From Limimaricola pyoseonensis (GTDB taxonomy: Bacteria > Pseudomonadota > Alphaproteobacteria > Rhodobacterales > Rhodobacteraceae): a stretch of DNA of 64,000 nucleotides. The notes beneath the pieces are model-generated. The model was not told where the DNA came from. It ran no database searches and saw only the letters and a program-made list of their open reading frames with translations. A program made the translations under genes and the position numbers. Shown here in pieces: positions 1-8,344 of this stretch. The stretch covers positions 310,001-374,000 of the forward strand of contig NZ_FNAT01000003.1 of assembly GCF_900102015.1 (NCBI RefSeq), read 5' to 3'. How positions within the stretch are numbered: position 1 is the stretch's first letter; each line of letters opens with the position of its first letter.

Positions 1-1
1 C

Positions 2-133
2 CTTGGTCTCGACGCCGCCCGGGCGCGCGCGGCCGAGCTGGTCGAGGCCGCCTGCGACGCGCTCGCCCCCTATGGCGAGGGGGCCGCAACCTTGCGCGAC
101 GCCGCCCGCTTCGTTATCGCGCGCGAGAGCTGA
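2..133 (+). CDS. ispA: Polyprenyl synthetase (farnesyl diphosphate synthase type), C-terminal end only
   Basis: Only the last 43 codons are in the window, ending in TGA at 131-133; the start lies upstream. The visible tail (AELVEAACDALAPYG, then LRDAARFVIARES) matches the C-terminal helix of short-chain trans-prenyl diphosphate synthases, which condense IPP with DMAPP or GPP to make farnesyl or geranylgeranyl diphosphate. The aspartate-rich motifs would lie outside the window, so the family call rests on the tail and on context. The stop is 12 bases before dxs, and an ispA-dxs pair is the usual arrangement in Rhodobacterales, so the two are probably one isoprenoid operon. Confidence 0.75.
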   Translation, partial: LGLDAARARAAELVEAACDALAPYGEGAATLRDAARFVIARES

Positions 134-145
134 GAGAGGGCCCGC

Positions 146-2089
146 ATGAGCCAGACCACGCCGAACCGGCCCGCCACGCCGACCCTCGACCGGGTGCAGA
201 TCCCGGCCGACATGAAACGGCTGAGCGACACCGAGCTGCGGCGTCTGGCCGACGAGCTGCGGGCCGAGACCATCAGCGCGGTCTCCGAGACCGGCGGCCA
301 TCTCGGCGCCGGGCTCGGCGTGGTCGAGATGACCGTGGCGCTGCACGCGGTGTTCGACACGCCGCGCGACCGGCTGATCTGGGACGTGAGCCACCAGTGC
401 TACCCGCACAAGATTCTGACCGGGCGGCGCGACCGCATCCGCACGCTGCGCCAGAAGGACGGGCTGTCGGGCTTCACCAAGCGCTCCGAGAGCCCCTACG
501 ACCCGTTCGGCGCGGCGCACAGCTCGACCTCGATCTCGGCGGCGCTGGGCCTGTCGGTGGCGCGCGATCTGGGCGGCAAGGGGCTCGAGGGCGAGAGCGT
601 CGGCGACTGCATCGCGGTGATCGGCGACGGCGCGATGAGCGCCGGCATGGCCTACGAGGCGATGAACAATGCGGGCCATCTGGGCCGCCGGCTGATCGTC
701 ATCCTCAACGACAACGAGATGTCGATCGCGCCGCCGGTCGGCGCGATGTCCTCCTACCTGTCGCGGCTTTATGCCGGCGCGCCGTTCCAGGAGTTCAAGG
801 CGCTGGCCAAGGGCGCGGTGAGCTTCCTGCCGCCGCCGTTCCAGGAGGGCGCGAAGCGGGCCAAGGACGTGTTCAAGCACATGACCATCGGCGGCACGAT
901 GTTCGAGGAGCTGGGCTTTTCCTATATCGGCCCGATCGACGGGCACGACATGGAGCAGCTGCTCTCGGTGCTGCGCACCGTAAAGGCGCGTGCCGACGGG
1001 CCGGTGCTGATCCACGCGATCACCAAGAAGGGCAAGGGCTACGCCCCGGCCGAGGCCGCCGCCGACAAGGGCCACGCCACGGCCAAGTTCGACGTGATCT
1101 CGGGCAAGCAGTCCAAGGCCAAGAGCAACGCGCCCTCCTACACCTCGGTCTTCGCCGACAGCCTGATCAAGCAGGCCGAGACCGACCAGAAGATCGTCGC
1201 CGTCACCGCCGCCATGCCCGACGGCACCGGGCTCGCGCGCTTCATGGACCGCTATGCCAGCCGCTGCTTCGACGTCGGCATCGCCGAGCAGCACGCCGTC
1301 ACCTTCTCGGCCGGTCTCGCGGCAGGGGGCATGAAGCCGTTCTGCGCGATCTACTCGACCTTCCTGCAGCGCGGCTACGACCAGGTGGTGCACGACGTGG
1401 CACTGCAGCGCCTGCCGGTGCGCTTCGCGATCGACCGCGCTGGGCTGGTGGGCGCCGACGGCGCGACCCATGCCGGCAGCTTCGACGTGGGCTTCCTGTC
1501 GAACCTGCCGGGCATGGTGGTGATGGCCGCCGCCGACGAGGCGGAGCTGGTGCGCATGGTCGCGACGGCCGCCGCGCATGACGAGGGCCCGATCGCCTTC
1601 CGCTTCCCGCGTGGCGAGGGGGTGGGCGTCGAGCTGCCGACCGATCCGCAGCCTCTGGAGATCGGCCGCGGCCGGATCGTGCAGGAGGGGCAGGGCGTGG
1701 CGCTTCTGTCCTTCGGCACCCGGCTGTCGGAGACGGTGAAGGCCGCCGAGGCGCTGGCCGCCAAGGGCATCCGCCCGACCATCGCCGATGCGCGCTTCGC
1801 CAAGCCGCTCGACCGCGAGCTGATCCTGCGGCTGGCCGGGGAGCACGAGGCGCTGATCACCATCGAGGAGGGCGCGGTGGGCGGCTTCGGCAGCCATGTC
1901 GCGCAGCTCCTGTCGGACGAGGGCGTGTTCGACACCGGCCTCAAGTTCCGCTCGATGGTGCTGCCCGACACCTTCATCGACCAGGCGAGCCCCGCCGACA
2001 TGTACGAGACCGCCGGTCTCTCGGCGCGGCACATCAAGGAGAAGGTGCTGTCGCTGATGGGCGTCGAGGTGATCGGCAAGCGGGCCTGA
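146..2089 (+). CDS. dxs: 1-deoxy-D-xylulose-5-phosphate synthase
   Basis: Condenses pyruvate and glyceraldehyde 3-phosphate to DXP, the entry step of the MEP isoprenoid pathway and a precursor for thiamine and pyridoxal. The protein is 647 residues, the normal length. The thiamine-diphosphate motif GDGAMSAG is at residues 160-167, preceded by the substrate-binding stretch [11 protein letters not shown] (80-89). The central transketolase pyrimidine-binding domain carries [10 protein letters not shown], and a C-terminal transketolase domain follows. The ATG has a purine-rich ribosome site (gagagaggg) just upstream, overlapping the end of ispA. A hairpin covers the stop codon. It converges with the SDR gene on the other strand only 13 bases away. 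Confidence 0.97.
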   Translation: MSQTTPNRPATPTLDRVQIPADMKRLSDTELRRLADELRAETISAVSETGGHLGAGLGVVEMTVALHAVFDTPRDRLIWDVSHQCYPHKILTGRRDRIRTLRQKDGLSGFTKRSESPYDPFGAAHSSTSISAALGLSVARDLGGKGLEGESVGDCIAVIGDGAMSAGMAYEAMNNAGHLGRRLIVILNDNEMSIAPPVGAMSSYLSRLYAGAPFQEFKALAKGAVSFLPPPFQEGAKRAKDVFKHMTIGGTMFEELGFSYIGPIDGHDMEQLLSVLRTVKARADGPVLIHAITKKGKGYAPAEAAADKGHATAKFDVISGKQSKAKSNAPSYTSVFADSLIKQAETDQKIVAVTAAMPDGTGLARFMDRYASRCFDVGIAEQHAVTFSAGLAAGGMKPFCAIYSTFLQRGYDQVVHDVALQRLPVRFAIDRAGLVGADGATHAGSFDVGFLSNLPGMVVMAAADEAELVRMVATAAAHDEGPIAFRFPRGEGVGVELPTDPQPLEIGRGRIVQEGQGVALLSFGTRLSETVKAAEALAAKGIRPTIADARFAKPLDRELILRLAGEHEALITIEEGAVGGFGSHVAQLLSDEGVFDTGLKFRSMVLPDTFIDQASPADMYETAGLSARHIKEKVLSLMGVEVIGKRA

Positions 2090-2099
2090 ACGGGCCCGC
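2080..2099 (+). terminator. Hairpin over the dxs stop codon
   Basis: A perfect 7-bp stem (GCGGGCC / GGCCCGC) encloses a 6-base loop that contains the dxs TGA. No T-run follows, so this may be a weak or Rho-assisted end point, or an mRNA-stabilising hairpin shared by the two convergent genes. Confidence 0.4.
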
Positions 2100-2102
2100 C
2101 TC

Positions 2103-2957
2103 TCAGCCCGCGCTTTCCGTCTCCAGCAGCGCCGCCAGCCCCGAGCGGTAGTCGGGGTGGATCAGCCTCACGCCGAGCTCGTCCTTGATGCGGTCGTTCC
2201 GCACCTTCTTCGACTCGGCGTAGAAGCTGCGCGCCATCGGCGTCATCTGGGCCTCGTCGAAGGCCACCTCGGGCGGCACCGGCAGGCCCAGAAGCGCGGC
2301 GGCATGGGCGATCACGTCCTGCGGCGGCGCGGGGTCGTCGTCGCACAGATTGTAGATGGCGCCGGGGTTCGGGCGGTCGATGCTCGCTTTCAGCACCTGC
2401 GCGATGTCCTCGACATGGATGCGGCTGAAGACCTGGCCTTCCTTGACGATGCGCCGCGCCGTGCCCTGGCGCACCTTCTCGAACGGGCCGCGGCCGGGGC
2501 CGTAGATCCCGGCGAGGCGGAAGATGTGCAGCGGCAGGCCCGGAATCGCCTGCCACGCCGCCTCGGCCGCGACCCGCGCTTGGCCGCGCTTCGTGGCGGG
2601 GCGCAGATCGCTCTGCTCGTCGACCCAGCCGCCGTCGCGGTCGCCGTAGACGCCGGTGGTCGAGAGGTAGCCGACCCAGTCGTAGCGATCCGCCCGCGCC
2701 GCGATGGCGTCCTGCCATTCGCGCAGCACCGGGTCGCCCTCGGCATCGGGCGCGGCCGAGATCAGCAGATGGGTCGCTGCGTCGAGCGCGGGCGTCAGGT
2801 CGGCGCCGGGCCAGATCGCGGGCTCGACGCCCTCGGCGCGCAGCTTGTCCGCCTTGTCGGCGCTGCGGGTGGTGCCGATGACGCGCCAGTCGTCCGGCAG
2901 GAGGCGGGTCAGGGCGCGGGCCGAGTAGCCGTGGCCGAAGGAAAGAAGCGTAGGCAT
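2103..2957 (-). CDS. Extended SDR, YeeZ-like NAD(P)-binding epimerase family
   Basis: A 284-residue Rossmann protein. It begins MPTLLSFGHGYSARAL, where GHGYSA stands in for the classical N-terminal GxGxxG loop, a trait of the YeeZ branch of extended SDRs. A central STTGVYGD block matches the Ser/Thr-rich and Tyr-containing active-site region of nucleotide-sugar epimerases, but the usual YxxxK pair is not obvious. The ATG at 2957 was chosen over one six codons upstream because the family starts with the glycine-rich strand. Substrate is unknown. It shares the strand with the DUF1810 and topoisomerase genes and is separated from them by only 24 bases, so it may be co-transcribed. Confidence 0.8.
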   Translation of the reverse strand: MPTLLSFGHGYSARALTRLLPDDWRVIGTTRSADKADKLRAEGVEPAIWPGADLTPALDAATHLLISAAPDAEGDPVLREWQDAIAARADRYDWVGYLSTTGVYGDRDGGWVDEQSDLRPATKRGQARVAAEAAWQAIPGLPLHIFRLAGIYGPGRGPFEKVRQGTARRIVKEGQVFSRIHVEDIAQVLKASIDRPNPGAIYNLCDDDPAPPQDVIAHAAALLGLPVPPEVAFDEAQMTPMARSFYAESKKVRNDRIKDELGVRLIHPDYRSGLAALLETESAG

Positions 2958-2981
2958 GGCGCCTGTCTGCCGCAAGACGGC

Positions 2982-3392
2982 CTAGCGGTCCAGCAGGACG
3001 AGCGTGCGGTCGTCGGGGCCCTCGTAGAAGGCGTCGAGGATCTCCGCGAAGACCGGGTCGGCGCCGGGCAGGGTGGAGAACAGCGTGGCCGAGCTGCGCA
3101 GCTTCATCGCGTCGATGCCGCCGAGCACGTCCTCGGGCGCGCGGTCGCGATGCGCCAGCATGGCGCGGCTGATCTCGACGAGGCGCGGCCCGAGAACCGG
3201 GTGGTCGAGATAGGCCCGCGCCTCCGCGGCGCCGTCGAGCCCGAAGCGCTGCGCCATCGGCGAATGGCCGAGGCCCTGAAGCTGCGGCCAGACGAACCAC
3301 ATCCAGTGGCTGCGTTTCCGCCCGGCGCGGATCTCGGCCAGAGCCTCGTGATATGTGGCGCGTTGCGCCTCGACGAACCGCTCTAGGCTCAT
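2982..3392 (-). CDS. DUF1810 family protein
   Basis: A 136-residue cytoplasmic protein opening MSLERFVEAQRATYHEAL, with the strongly conserved family block SHWMWFVWPQLQGLG near residues 27-41, and SRAMLAH and KLRSSATLF further on. These are hallmarks of DUF1810, a small alpha-helical family of unknown biochemical role that is widespread in proteobacteria. Its ATG overlaps the TGA of the upstream topoisomerase gene by 4 bases (ATGA), implying translational coupling. Nothing in the sequence indicates an enzymatic site. Confidence 0.88.
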   Translation of the reverse strand: MSLERFVEAQRATYHEALAEIRAGRKRSHWMWFVWPQLQGLGHSPMAQRFGLDGAAEARAYLDHPVLGPRLVEISRAMLAHRDRAPEDVLGGIDAMKLRSSATLFSTLPGADPVFAEILDAFYEGPDDRTLVLLDR

Positions 3393-4369
3393 GACAGCAA
3401 CCTCAGCAATGCCCGCTCGGCCTGCCGCAGCCCGTCGCGCTCGGGCAGGTCTTCGAGCAGGGCGAAGCGCTCGCCGGGCTCGGCCTCGTGCAGCGCGATC
3501 ACCTTGGGGTGGATGTAGCTGTTGCGGGCGATGGTGGGCGTGTTGTGCAGCCGCTCGGCGGCGGCCTCGCTCATGCCCTTGATCGTCAGCGTCTCGTCCG
3601 AGAGCGCGCAGGCCAGCGCCGCTTCCGAACCCGCCCAGGTGCGGAAGGTCTTGGCGGTGACGTGGTCCGAGCCGGTGATCTCGGCCAGCCGCTCGTTGAC
3701 CTGCCCCGAGGAGACGCCGCGCGGGCAGCCCTCCTCGTCGATCCAGCCGATCAGCTGCCGGCCGGGCAGGTCGTGCAGCGCGCCCAGCACCTTCATCAGC
3801 CGGCGGTCCTTGAGCGTGCGGTCGATCTTCTTGTTGCCCTTGGCCACGTAACGCAGCCGCACCGCGCCGCCGTCGAGCCGGATGTGCCGGCCGGTCAGCG
3901 TGGTCGCGCCGTAGGTGCGGTTCTCGGCGGCGTAGGTCGGGTTGCCGACGCGGATCGAGACGCGGTCGATCAGCGCCAGAACGGCGGCGATGGCGAAGTC
4001 CAGCTCGCCCGCCTCGCCAGAGAGGTCGCGGCGGATGCGGCGGCGGATCGCCGGCAGCGCGTCGCCGAACTCGGCAAGGTGGTCGAACTTGTGCGCCTCG
4101 CGCCAGGCGCGCCAGTCGGGGTGGTAGCGATACTGCTTGCGGGCGCGCGCGTCGTGCCCGGTGGCTTGCAGGTGACCATGCGGCTTGGGGCAGATCCAGA
4201 CCTGCTCGTAGGCGGGCGGCACGGCCAACGCCTCGATCCGCTTGCGCTCGGCGCCGCGTTCGATGGTGGTGCCGTCCGGCGCGGTGTAGCTGAAGCCGCG
4301 CCCGCAGCGGCGGCGGCGGATGCCGGGCTCCGAGTCGGGGTAGTAGACGAGCTGGGCGGGGGGCGGCAT
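3389..4369 (-). CDS. Type IB DNA topoisomerase
   Basis: Relaxes supercoils through a 3'-phosphotyrosyl intermediate without ATP. The 326-residue protein is the compact bacterial, poxvirus-like form. The catalytic set can be placed: Arg140 (RVGN), Lys177 (YVAKGN), Arg243 (KTFRTWAGS), Asn276 (HNTPT) and the nucleophile Tyr285 (ARNSYIHP). Asn replaces the poxvirus His, as in the Deinococcus radiodurans enzyme. An N-terminal domain (about 1-100) with a YRYHPDWRAWRE segment grips DNA. The ATG lies in a divergent region facing adenine deaminase, and the stop is coupled by ATGA overlap to DUF1810. Confidence 0.93.
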   Translation of the reverse strand: MPPPAQLVYYPDSEPGIRRRRCGRGFSYTAPDGTTIERGAERKRIEALAVPPAYEQVWICPKPHGHLQATGHDARARKQYRYHPDWRAWREAHKFDHLAEFGDALPAIRRRIRRDLSGEAGELDFAIAAVLALIDRVSIRVGNPTYAAENRTYGATTLTGRHIRLDGGAVRLRYVAKGNKKIDRTLKDRRLMKVLGALHDLPGRQLIGWIDEEGCPRGVSSGQVNERLAEITGSDHVTAKTFRTWAGSEAALACALSDETLTIKGMSEAAAERLHNTPTIARNSYIHPKVIALHEAEPGERFALLEDLPERDGLRQAERALLRLLS

Positions 4370-4398
4370 GGGCGGATCTCCTCATGGCCGAAACGCCG

Positions 4399-4428
4399 CA
4401 TTCCGCCCCGCCGTTCCGGGGCGGAATG
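4399..4428. repeat. Perfect 12-bp inverted repeat in the topoisomerase/adenine deaminase divergent region
   Basis: Arms CATTCCGCCCCG and CGGGGCGGAATG are separated by six bases. There is no T-tract on either side, and the repeat lies about 30 bases upstream of the topoisomerase ATG and about 115 bases upstream of ade. Operator or leader hairpin are both possible; a terminator is unlikely between divergent genes. Confidence 0.6.
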
Positions 4429-4542
4429 TCACGGTCGCGCGCGCAGAGCGTGCATGCCCCCGCCCGGACGCCGGACGCGACCGGGGCCGCCGCGCGTGTC
4501 GCCGGGGTTGCGGCGGACGGTCAGTTGGTATGAAATCCGAAG

Positions 4543-6345
4543 ATGGAACATCCGATCAAATCATGGGCCGAAACGGCCCCCCGTCTCGTCGCCGTGGCCG
4601 CCGGCCGCGAGGCCGCCGATCTCGTGATCCGCGGCGGCCGTCTGGTGAACGTGCAGAGCCGCGAGATCCTCGATGGTTGGGAGGTGGCGGTGGCCGAGGG
4701 GCGCTTCGCCTATGTCGGCCCCGATGCCAGCCATTGCATCGGCGAGGGCACCGAGGTGGTCGATGCGGGCGACCGCTACCTGATCCCCGGGCTGATCGAC
4801 GCGCATATGCATATCGAGAGCGGCATGCTCACCCCGGCCGAGTTCGCCGCCGCGGTGATCCCGCACGGCACCACGACAATGTTCACCGACCCGCACGAGA
4901 TCGCCAACGTGCTCGGGCTCGACGGCGTCAGGATGATGCATGACGAGGCGCTGATGCAGCCCGTGAACATCTTCACCCAGATGCCCAGCTGCGCGCCCTC
5001 GGCGCCGGGGCTCGAGACCACCGGTCACGAGATCTCGCCCGAGGACGTGGCCGAGGCGATGGGCTGGCCCGGCATCGTGGGTCTGGGCGAGATGATGAAC
5101 TACCCCGGCGTAATGGCGGGCGACGCCAAGATGCTCTCGGAGATCGCGGCCACCATGCGCGCGGGCAAGACGGTGGGCGGGCATTACGCAAGCCCCGACC
5201 GCGGCGTGCCCTTCCACGCCTATGTCGCGGGCGGCCCGGCCGACGACCACGAGGGCACGCGCGAGAGCGACGCGATCGACCGGGTGCGGCAGGGCATGCG
5301 CTCGATGCTGCGGCTGGGCAGCGCCTGGTACGACGTCGAGAGCCAGATCACCGCGGTGACCGAGAAGGGGCTCGACCCGCGCAACTTCGTGCTGTGCACC
5401 GACGACTGCCATTCCGGAACGCTGGTGAATGACGGCCACATGGACCGGGTGGTGCGCCATGCCATCGCCTGCGGCTGCGACCCGGTGGTGGCGCTGCAGA
5501 TGGCGACGATCAACACCGCCACGCATTTCGGCATGGAGCGCGAGCTGGGCTCCATCGCGCCGGGGCGGCGGGCCGACGCGATCCTGACCTCGGACCTCGA
5601 GACGCTGCCGATCGAGCAGGTCTTCGCTCGCGGCGTGCTGGTGGCCGAGGATGGTGATCTGCGTGTCACATGCCCGCATTACGATTGGCCGGCACGGGCG
5701 CGCGACACCGTGCGGCTGGGACGGGATCTGGTGGCGGATGACTTCAAGGTGGCGGCGCCCGAGGGCGCCGGGACGACGGTCCGGACCAAGGTGATCGGCG
5801 TGGTCGAGAACCAGGCGCCGACCCGCGCGCTTTTGCGCGAACTTCCCGTGCGGGACGGCCAGGTGCTGCCCGAGGGCCCGGTCGCCCGGATCGCCCTGGT
5901 CGAGCGGCATCGCGGCACCGGCGGCGTCACCAACGCCTTCGTCGAGGGTTTCGGCTACGAGGGCCGGATGGCGATGGCCTCGACCGTCGCGCATGACAGC
6001 CACCACATGATCGTGGTCGGCACCGATGCCGGGATGATGGCGGCGGCCGCCAACCGGCTGGGCGAGGTCGGCGGCGGCGTGACGCTGTGGCGCGACGGCG
6101 CCGAGCGGGCGCTGGTGCGGCTGCCGGTCGCCGGGCTGATGTCGGACGCCCCGGCGCGCGAGGTGGCGGCGGCGGCCGAGGAGCTCGGCGCGGCGATGCG
6201 CGAGGCTGGCTGCACGCTCAACAACGCCTACATGCAGCATTCGCTGCTCGCGCTCGTGGTGATCCCCGAGCTGCGCATTTCCGATCTGGGGCTGGTCGAC
6301 GTGACCCGCTTCGAGATCACCGGACTCTTCGAGGGACAGCAATGA
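4543..6345 (+). CDS. ade: Adenine deaminase (amidohydrolase family)
   Basis: Deaminates adenine to hypoxanthine and ammonia in purine salvage. The 600-residue length fits the bacterial Ade family. The N-terminal composite domain (ADLVIRGGRLVNV) leads to the metal-binding segment GLIDAHMHIESGMLTP near residues 84-99 and the DPHEIANVLG block. Downstream are HYASPDRG and the CTDDCHSG segment, which supply further histidine and aspartate ligands for the binuclear metal site. The C-terminal half (DSHHMIVVGTD, NNAYMQHSLLAL) is the Ade-specific domain. The stop overlaps the ATG of amn (ATGA), so the two are translationally coupled. The SD is weak, and an alternative upstream start cannot be excluded. 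Confidence 0.95.
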   Translation: MEHPIKSWAETAPRLVAVAAGREAADLVIRGGRLVNVQSREILDGWEVAVAEGRFAYVGPDASHCIGEGTEVVDAGDRYLIPGLIDAHMHIESGMLTPAEFAAAVIPHGTTTMFTDPHEIANVLGLDGVRMMHDEALMQPVNIFTQMPSCAPSAPGLETTGHEISPEDVAEAMGWPGIVGLGEMMNYPGVMAGDAKMLSEIAATMRAGKTVGGHYASPDRGVPFHAYVAGGPADDHEGTRESDAIDRVRQGMRSMLRLGSAWYDVESQITAVTEKGLDPRNFVLCTDDCHSGTLVNDGHMDRVVRHAIACGCDPVVALQMATINTATHFGMERELGSIAPGRRADAILTSDLETLPIEQVFARGVLVAEDGDLRVTCPHYDWPARARDTVRLGRDLVADDFKVAAPEGAGTTVRTKVIGVVENQAPTRALLRELPVRDGQVLPEGPVARIALVERHRGTGGVTNAFVEGFGYEGRMAMASTVAHDSHHMIVVGTDAGMMAAAANRLGEVGGGVTLWRDGAERALVRLPVAGLMSDAPAREVAAAAEELGAAMREAGCTLNNAYMQHSLLALVVIPELRISDLGLVDVTRFEITGLFEGQQ

Positions 6346-7826
6346 ACAGGATGGAAAAAAGCCTGAGGGTCGAGACGCCGCATGCCCCCGCGGCCGAGGC
6401 CTTCACCGACTCCGAGGCCGCGCTGGCGCGGCTGAAGGATCTCTACGCCACCGCCACGCGGTTTCTGTGCGACAAGTTCACCGAGACGCTGAAGGGCGGC
6501 GTGCCGGAGGCGCGCTACCGCGCCTTCTATCCCGAGATCCGCTTTTCCACCGCGACCTTCGCGCTGGCCGACAGCCGGCTGAGCTTCGGCCACGTGGCGG
6601 GGCCGGGCACCTACTCGACCACCGTCACCCGGCCCGAGCTGTTCGGCAACTACCTGATGCAGCAGATGCGGCTCTTGATCCAGAACCACGGCGTGCCGGT
6701 GGTGATCGGGGCGTCGGACACGCCGATCCCGGTGCATTTCGCGGTGGCCAACGATTCCGGCGTGACGGTGCCGCAGGACGGGGCGATGGAGTTCCACCTG
6801 CGCGACGTGTTCGACGTGCCGGACCTCTCGACCACGCATGACGACATCGTCAACGGCAACGGCTTCACCTATCCGGACGGCTCGATCCCGCTCGCGCCGT
6901 TCACGGCGCAGCGGATCGACTACTCGCTGGCGCGGCTCGCGCATTACACCGCGACCGACCCGACGCATTTCCAGAACCACGTGCTGTTCACCAACTACCA
7001 GTTCTACGTCGAGGAGTTCGAGGCCTATGCCCGCCACGTGCTGGCCGACCCCGAGAACGGCTACACGGCCTTCGTCGGCCCCGGCAACCAGGTGATCACC
7101 GACCCCGAGGGGCCGATGCACGTGCCGGCCAAGATGCCGCAGATGCCGACCTATCACCTCAAGCGGGCGAACGGGCAGGGGATCACGCTGGTCAACATCG
7201 GCGTCGGGCCCTCGAACGCCAAGACCGCGACCGACCACATCGCGGTGCTGCGCCCGCATGCCTGGCTGATGGTCGGGCACTGCGCCGGTCTGCGCAACTC
7301 GCAGCGGCTGGGCGACTTCGTGCTGGCGCATGGCTACCTGCGCGAGGACCACGTGCTCGACGACGACCTGCCGGTCTGGGTGCCGATCCCGGCGCTCGCG
7401 GAGATCCAGATCGCGCTCGAGGACGCGGTGGCGCAGGTCACGGCGCTCGAAGGGTTCGAGCTGAAGCGGATCATGCGCACCGGCACGGTGGCGACGATCG
7501 ACAACCGCAACTGGGAGCTCAGGGACCAGTCCGGCCCGGTGCAGCGGCTCTCGCAGTCGCGCGCGGTGGCGCTCGACATGGAGAGCGCGACCATCGCCGC
7601 CAACGGCTTCCGGTTCCGGGTGCCCTACGGTACGCTTCTGTGCGTCTCGGACAAGCCGCTGCATGGCGAGCTGAAGCTGCCGGGCATGGCGTCGGACTTC
7701 TACAAGACGCAGGTGGCGCGCCACCTGATGATCGGAATCCGGGCGATGGAGCGGCTGCGCGAGATGCCGCTCGAGCGCATCCACAGCCGCAAGCTGCGTA
7801 GCTTCGAGGAAACGGCCTTTCTCTGA
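6342..7826 (+). CDS. amn: AMP nucleosidase
   Basis: Hydrolyses AMP to adenine and ribose 5-phosphate. The 494-residue protein has the N-terminal AMP-nucleosidase domain (about 1-180, with the block TYSTTVTRPELF) and a C-terminal nucleoside-phosphorylase fold. The latter contains GVGPSNAKTATDHIAVLRPHAW, and the AVALDMESATIAANG segment typical of purine-binding phosphorylases. Because its product adenine is the substrate of the deaminase encoded by the overlapping upstream gene, the pair forms an AMP to adenine to hypoxanthine route. An in-frame ATG three codons later is an equally possible start. A short hairpin with a T-run follows the stop. Confidence 0.95.
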   Translation: MNRMEKSLRVETPHAPAAEAFTDSEAALARLKDLYATATRFLCDKFTETLKGGVPEARYRAFYPEIRFSTATFALADSRLSFGHVAGPGTYSTTVTRPELFGNYLMQQMRLLIQNHGVPVVIGASDTPIPVHFAVANDSGVTVPQDGAMEFHLRDVFDVPDLSTTHDDIVNGNGFTYPDGSIPLAPFTAQRIDYSLARLAHYTATDPTHFQNHVLFTNYQFYVEEFEAYARHVLADPENGYTAFVGPGNQVITDPEGPMHVPAKMPQMPTYHLKRANGQGITLVNIGVGPSNAKTATDHIAVLRPHAWLMVGHCAGLRNSQRLGDFVLAHGYLREDHVLDDDLPVWVPIPALAEIQIALEDAVAQVTALEGFELKRIMRTGTVATIDNRNWELRDQSGPVQRLSQSRAVALDMESATIAANGFRFRVPYGTLLCVSDKPLHGELKLPGMASDFYKTQVARHLMIGIRAMERLREMPLERIHSRKLRSFEETAFL

Positions 7827-7837
7827 ATCCCGCCGAT

Positions 7838-7860
7838 ACCGCAAGGAAACAGCGGTTTTT
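7838..7860 (+). terminator. Intrinsic terminator after amn
   Basis: ACCGC and GCGGT form a 5-bp stem around a 9-base A-rich loop, followed directly by TTTT. The stem is short but correctly placed 12 bases after the amn stop and before the hup leader. Confidence 0.5.
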
Positions 7861-7927
7861 GCTTGCAATGCAGCTTGTTTCATTGTGGGTCTTGGCAACA
7901 CGCCGCGCGCGAGCGGCGCAGGAATAC

Positions 7928-7950
7928 GCCCCTGAGGGGCCGTGAGAGGA
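7928..7950 (+). promoter_or_regulatory. hup leader hairpin and ribosome-binding site
   Basis: A GCCCC-TGA-GGGGC hairpin (7928-7940) sits immediately before a strong Shine-Dalgarno (gagagga, 7944-7950) and the hup ATG at 7959. The AT-richer stretch at 7856-7900 is the likely promoter zone, but I could not fix its -35/-10 boxes. Confidence 0.4.
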
Positions 7951-7958
7951 GACCTGGA

Positions 7959-8246
7959 ATGGCCAAACCGATGACCAAGGCGCAGCTCGTCAGCGCCATC
8001 GCCGACGAGACCGGCGGCGACAAGAAGACCGCCGGCGCCCATCTGGACGCGCTGGTCGCCATCATCACCCGCGAAGTGTCGCAGGGCGGCGCCGTGACCC
8101 TGCCCGGCGTCGGCAAGATCTACTGCCGCGAGCGCCCCGAGCGCATGGTCCGCAACCCGGCCACCGGCGAGCAGATCAAGAAGGACGCCGACAAGGTGGT
8201 CAAGATGACCATCGCCAAGGCGCTCAAGGACAGCGTCAACGAATAA
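7959..8246 (+). CDS. hup: HU-family nucleoid protein
   Basis: A 95-residue histone-like DNA-bending protein. It begins MAKPMTKAQLVSAIADETG, followed by the dimerisation helices and the beta-arm region TLPGVGKIYCRERPERMVRNP, which is the Rhodobacterales version of the HU DNA-binding arm. NPATGEQIKKDADKVVKM completes the arm and the C-terminal helix. It is monocistronic: its own leader with a good SD lies upstream and a strong terminator downstream. IHF subunits look similar, but the sequence after MTK and the C-terminus fit HU better. Confidence 0.93.
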   Translation: MAKPMTKAQLVSAIADETGGDKKTAGAHLDALVAIITREVSQGGAVTLPGVGKIYCRERPERMVRNPATGEQIKKDADKVVKMTIAKALKDSVNE

Positions 8247-8285
8247 TCCGGCCCATGCCCTTGCGGGCAGGGACCAATCGTTGAA

Positions 8286-8312
8286 GGGTCGCCCCCGGGG
8301 CGGCCCTTTTTT
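8286..8312 (+). terminator. Intrinsic terminator of hup
   Basis: A 10-bp GC stem (GGGTCGCCCC pairing with GGGGCGGCCC, one G-U) is followed by TTTTTT. It lies about 40 bases after the hup stop. Confidence 0.85.
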
Positions 8313-8344
8313 CATGGCGGCGCCGTAGAGAACGGGGGTCGTCC

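Noticed and set aside
3389-4369. Loss of a catalytic residue in topoisomerase IB (Asn276 where poxvirus has His)
   Set aside because: Bacterial type IB enzymes, such as that of Deinococcus, have Asn at this position, so this is a normal variant.
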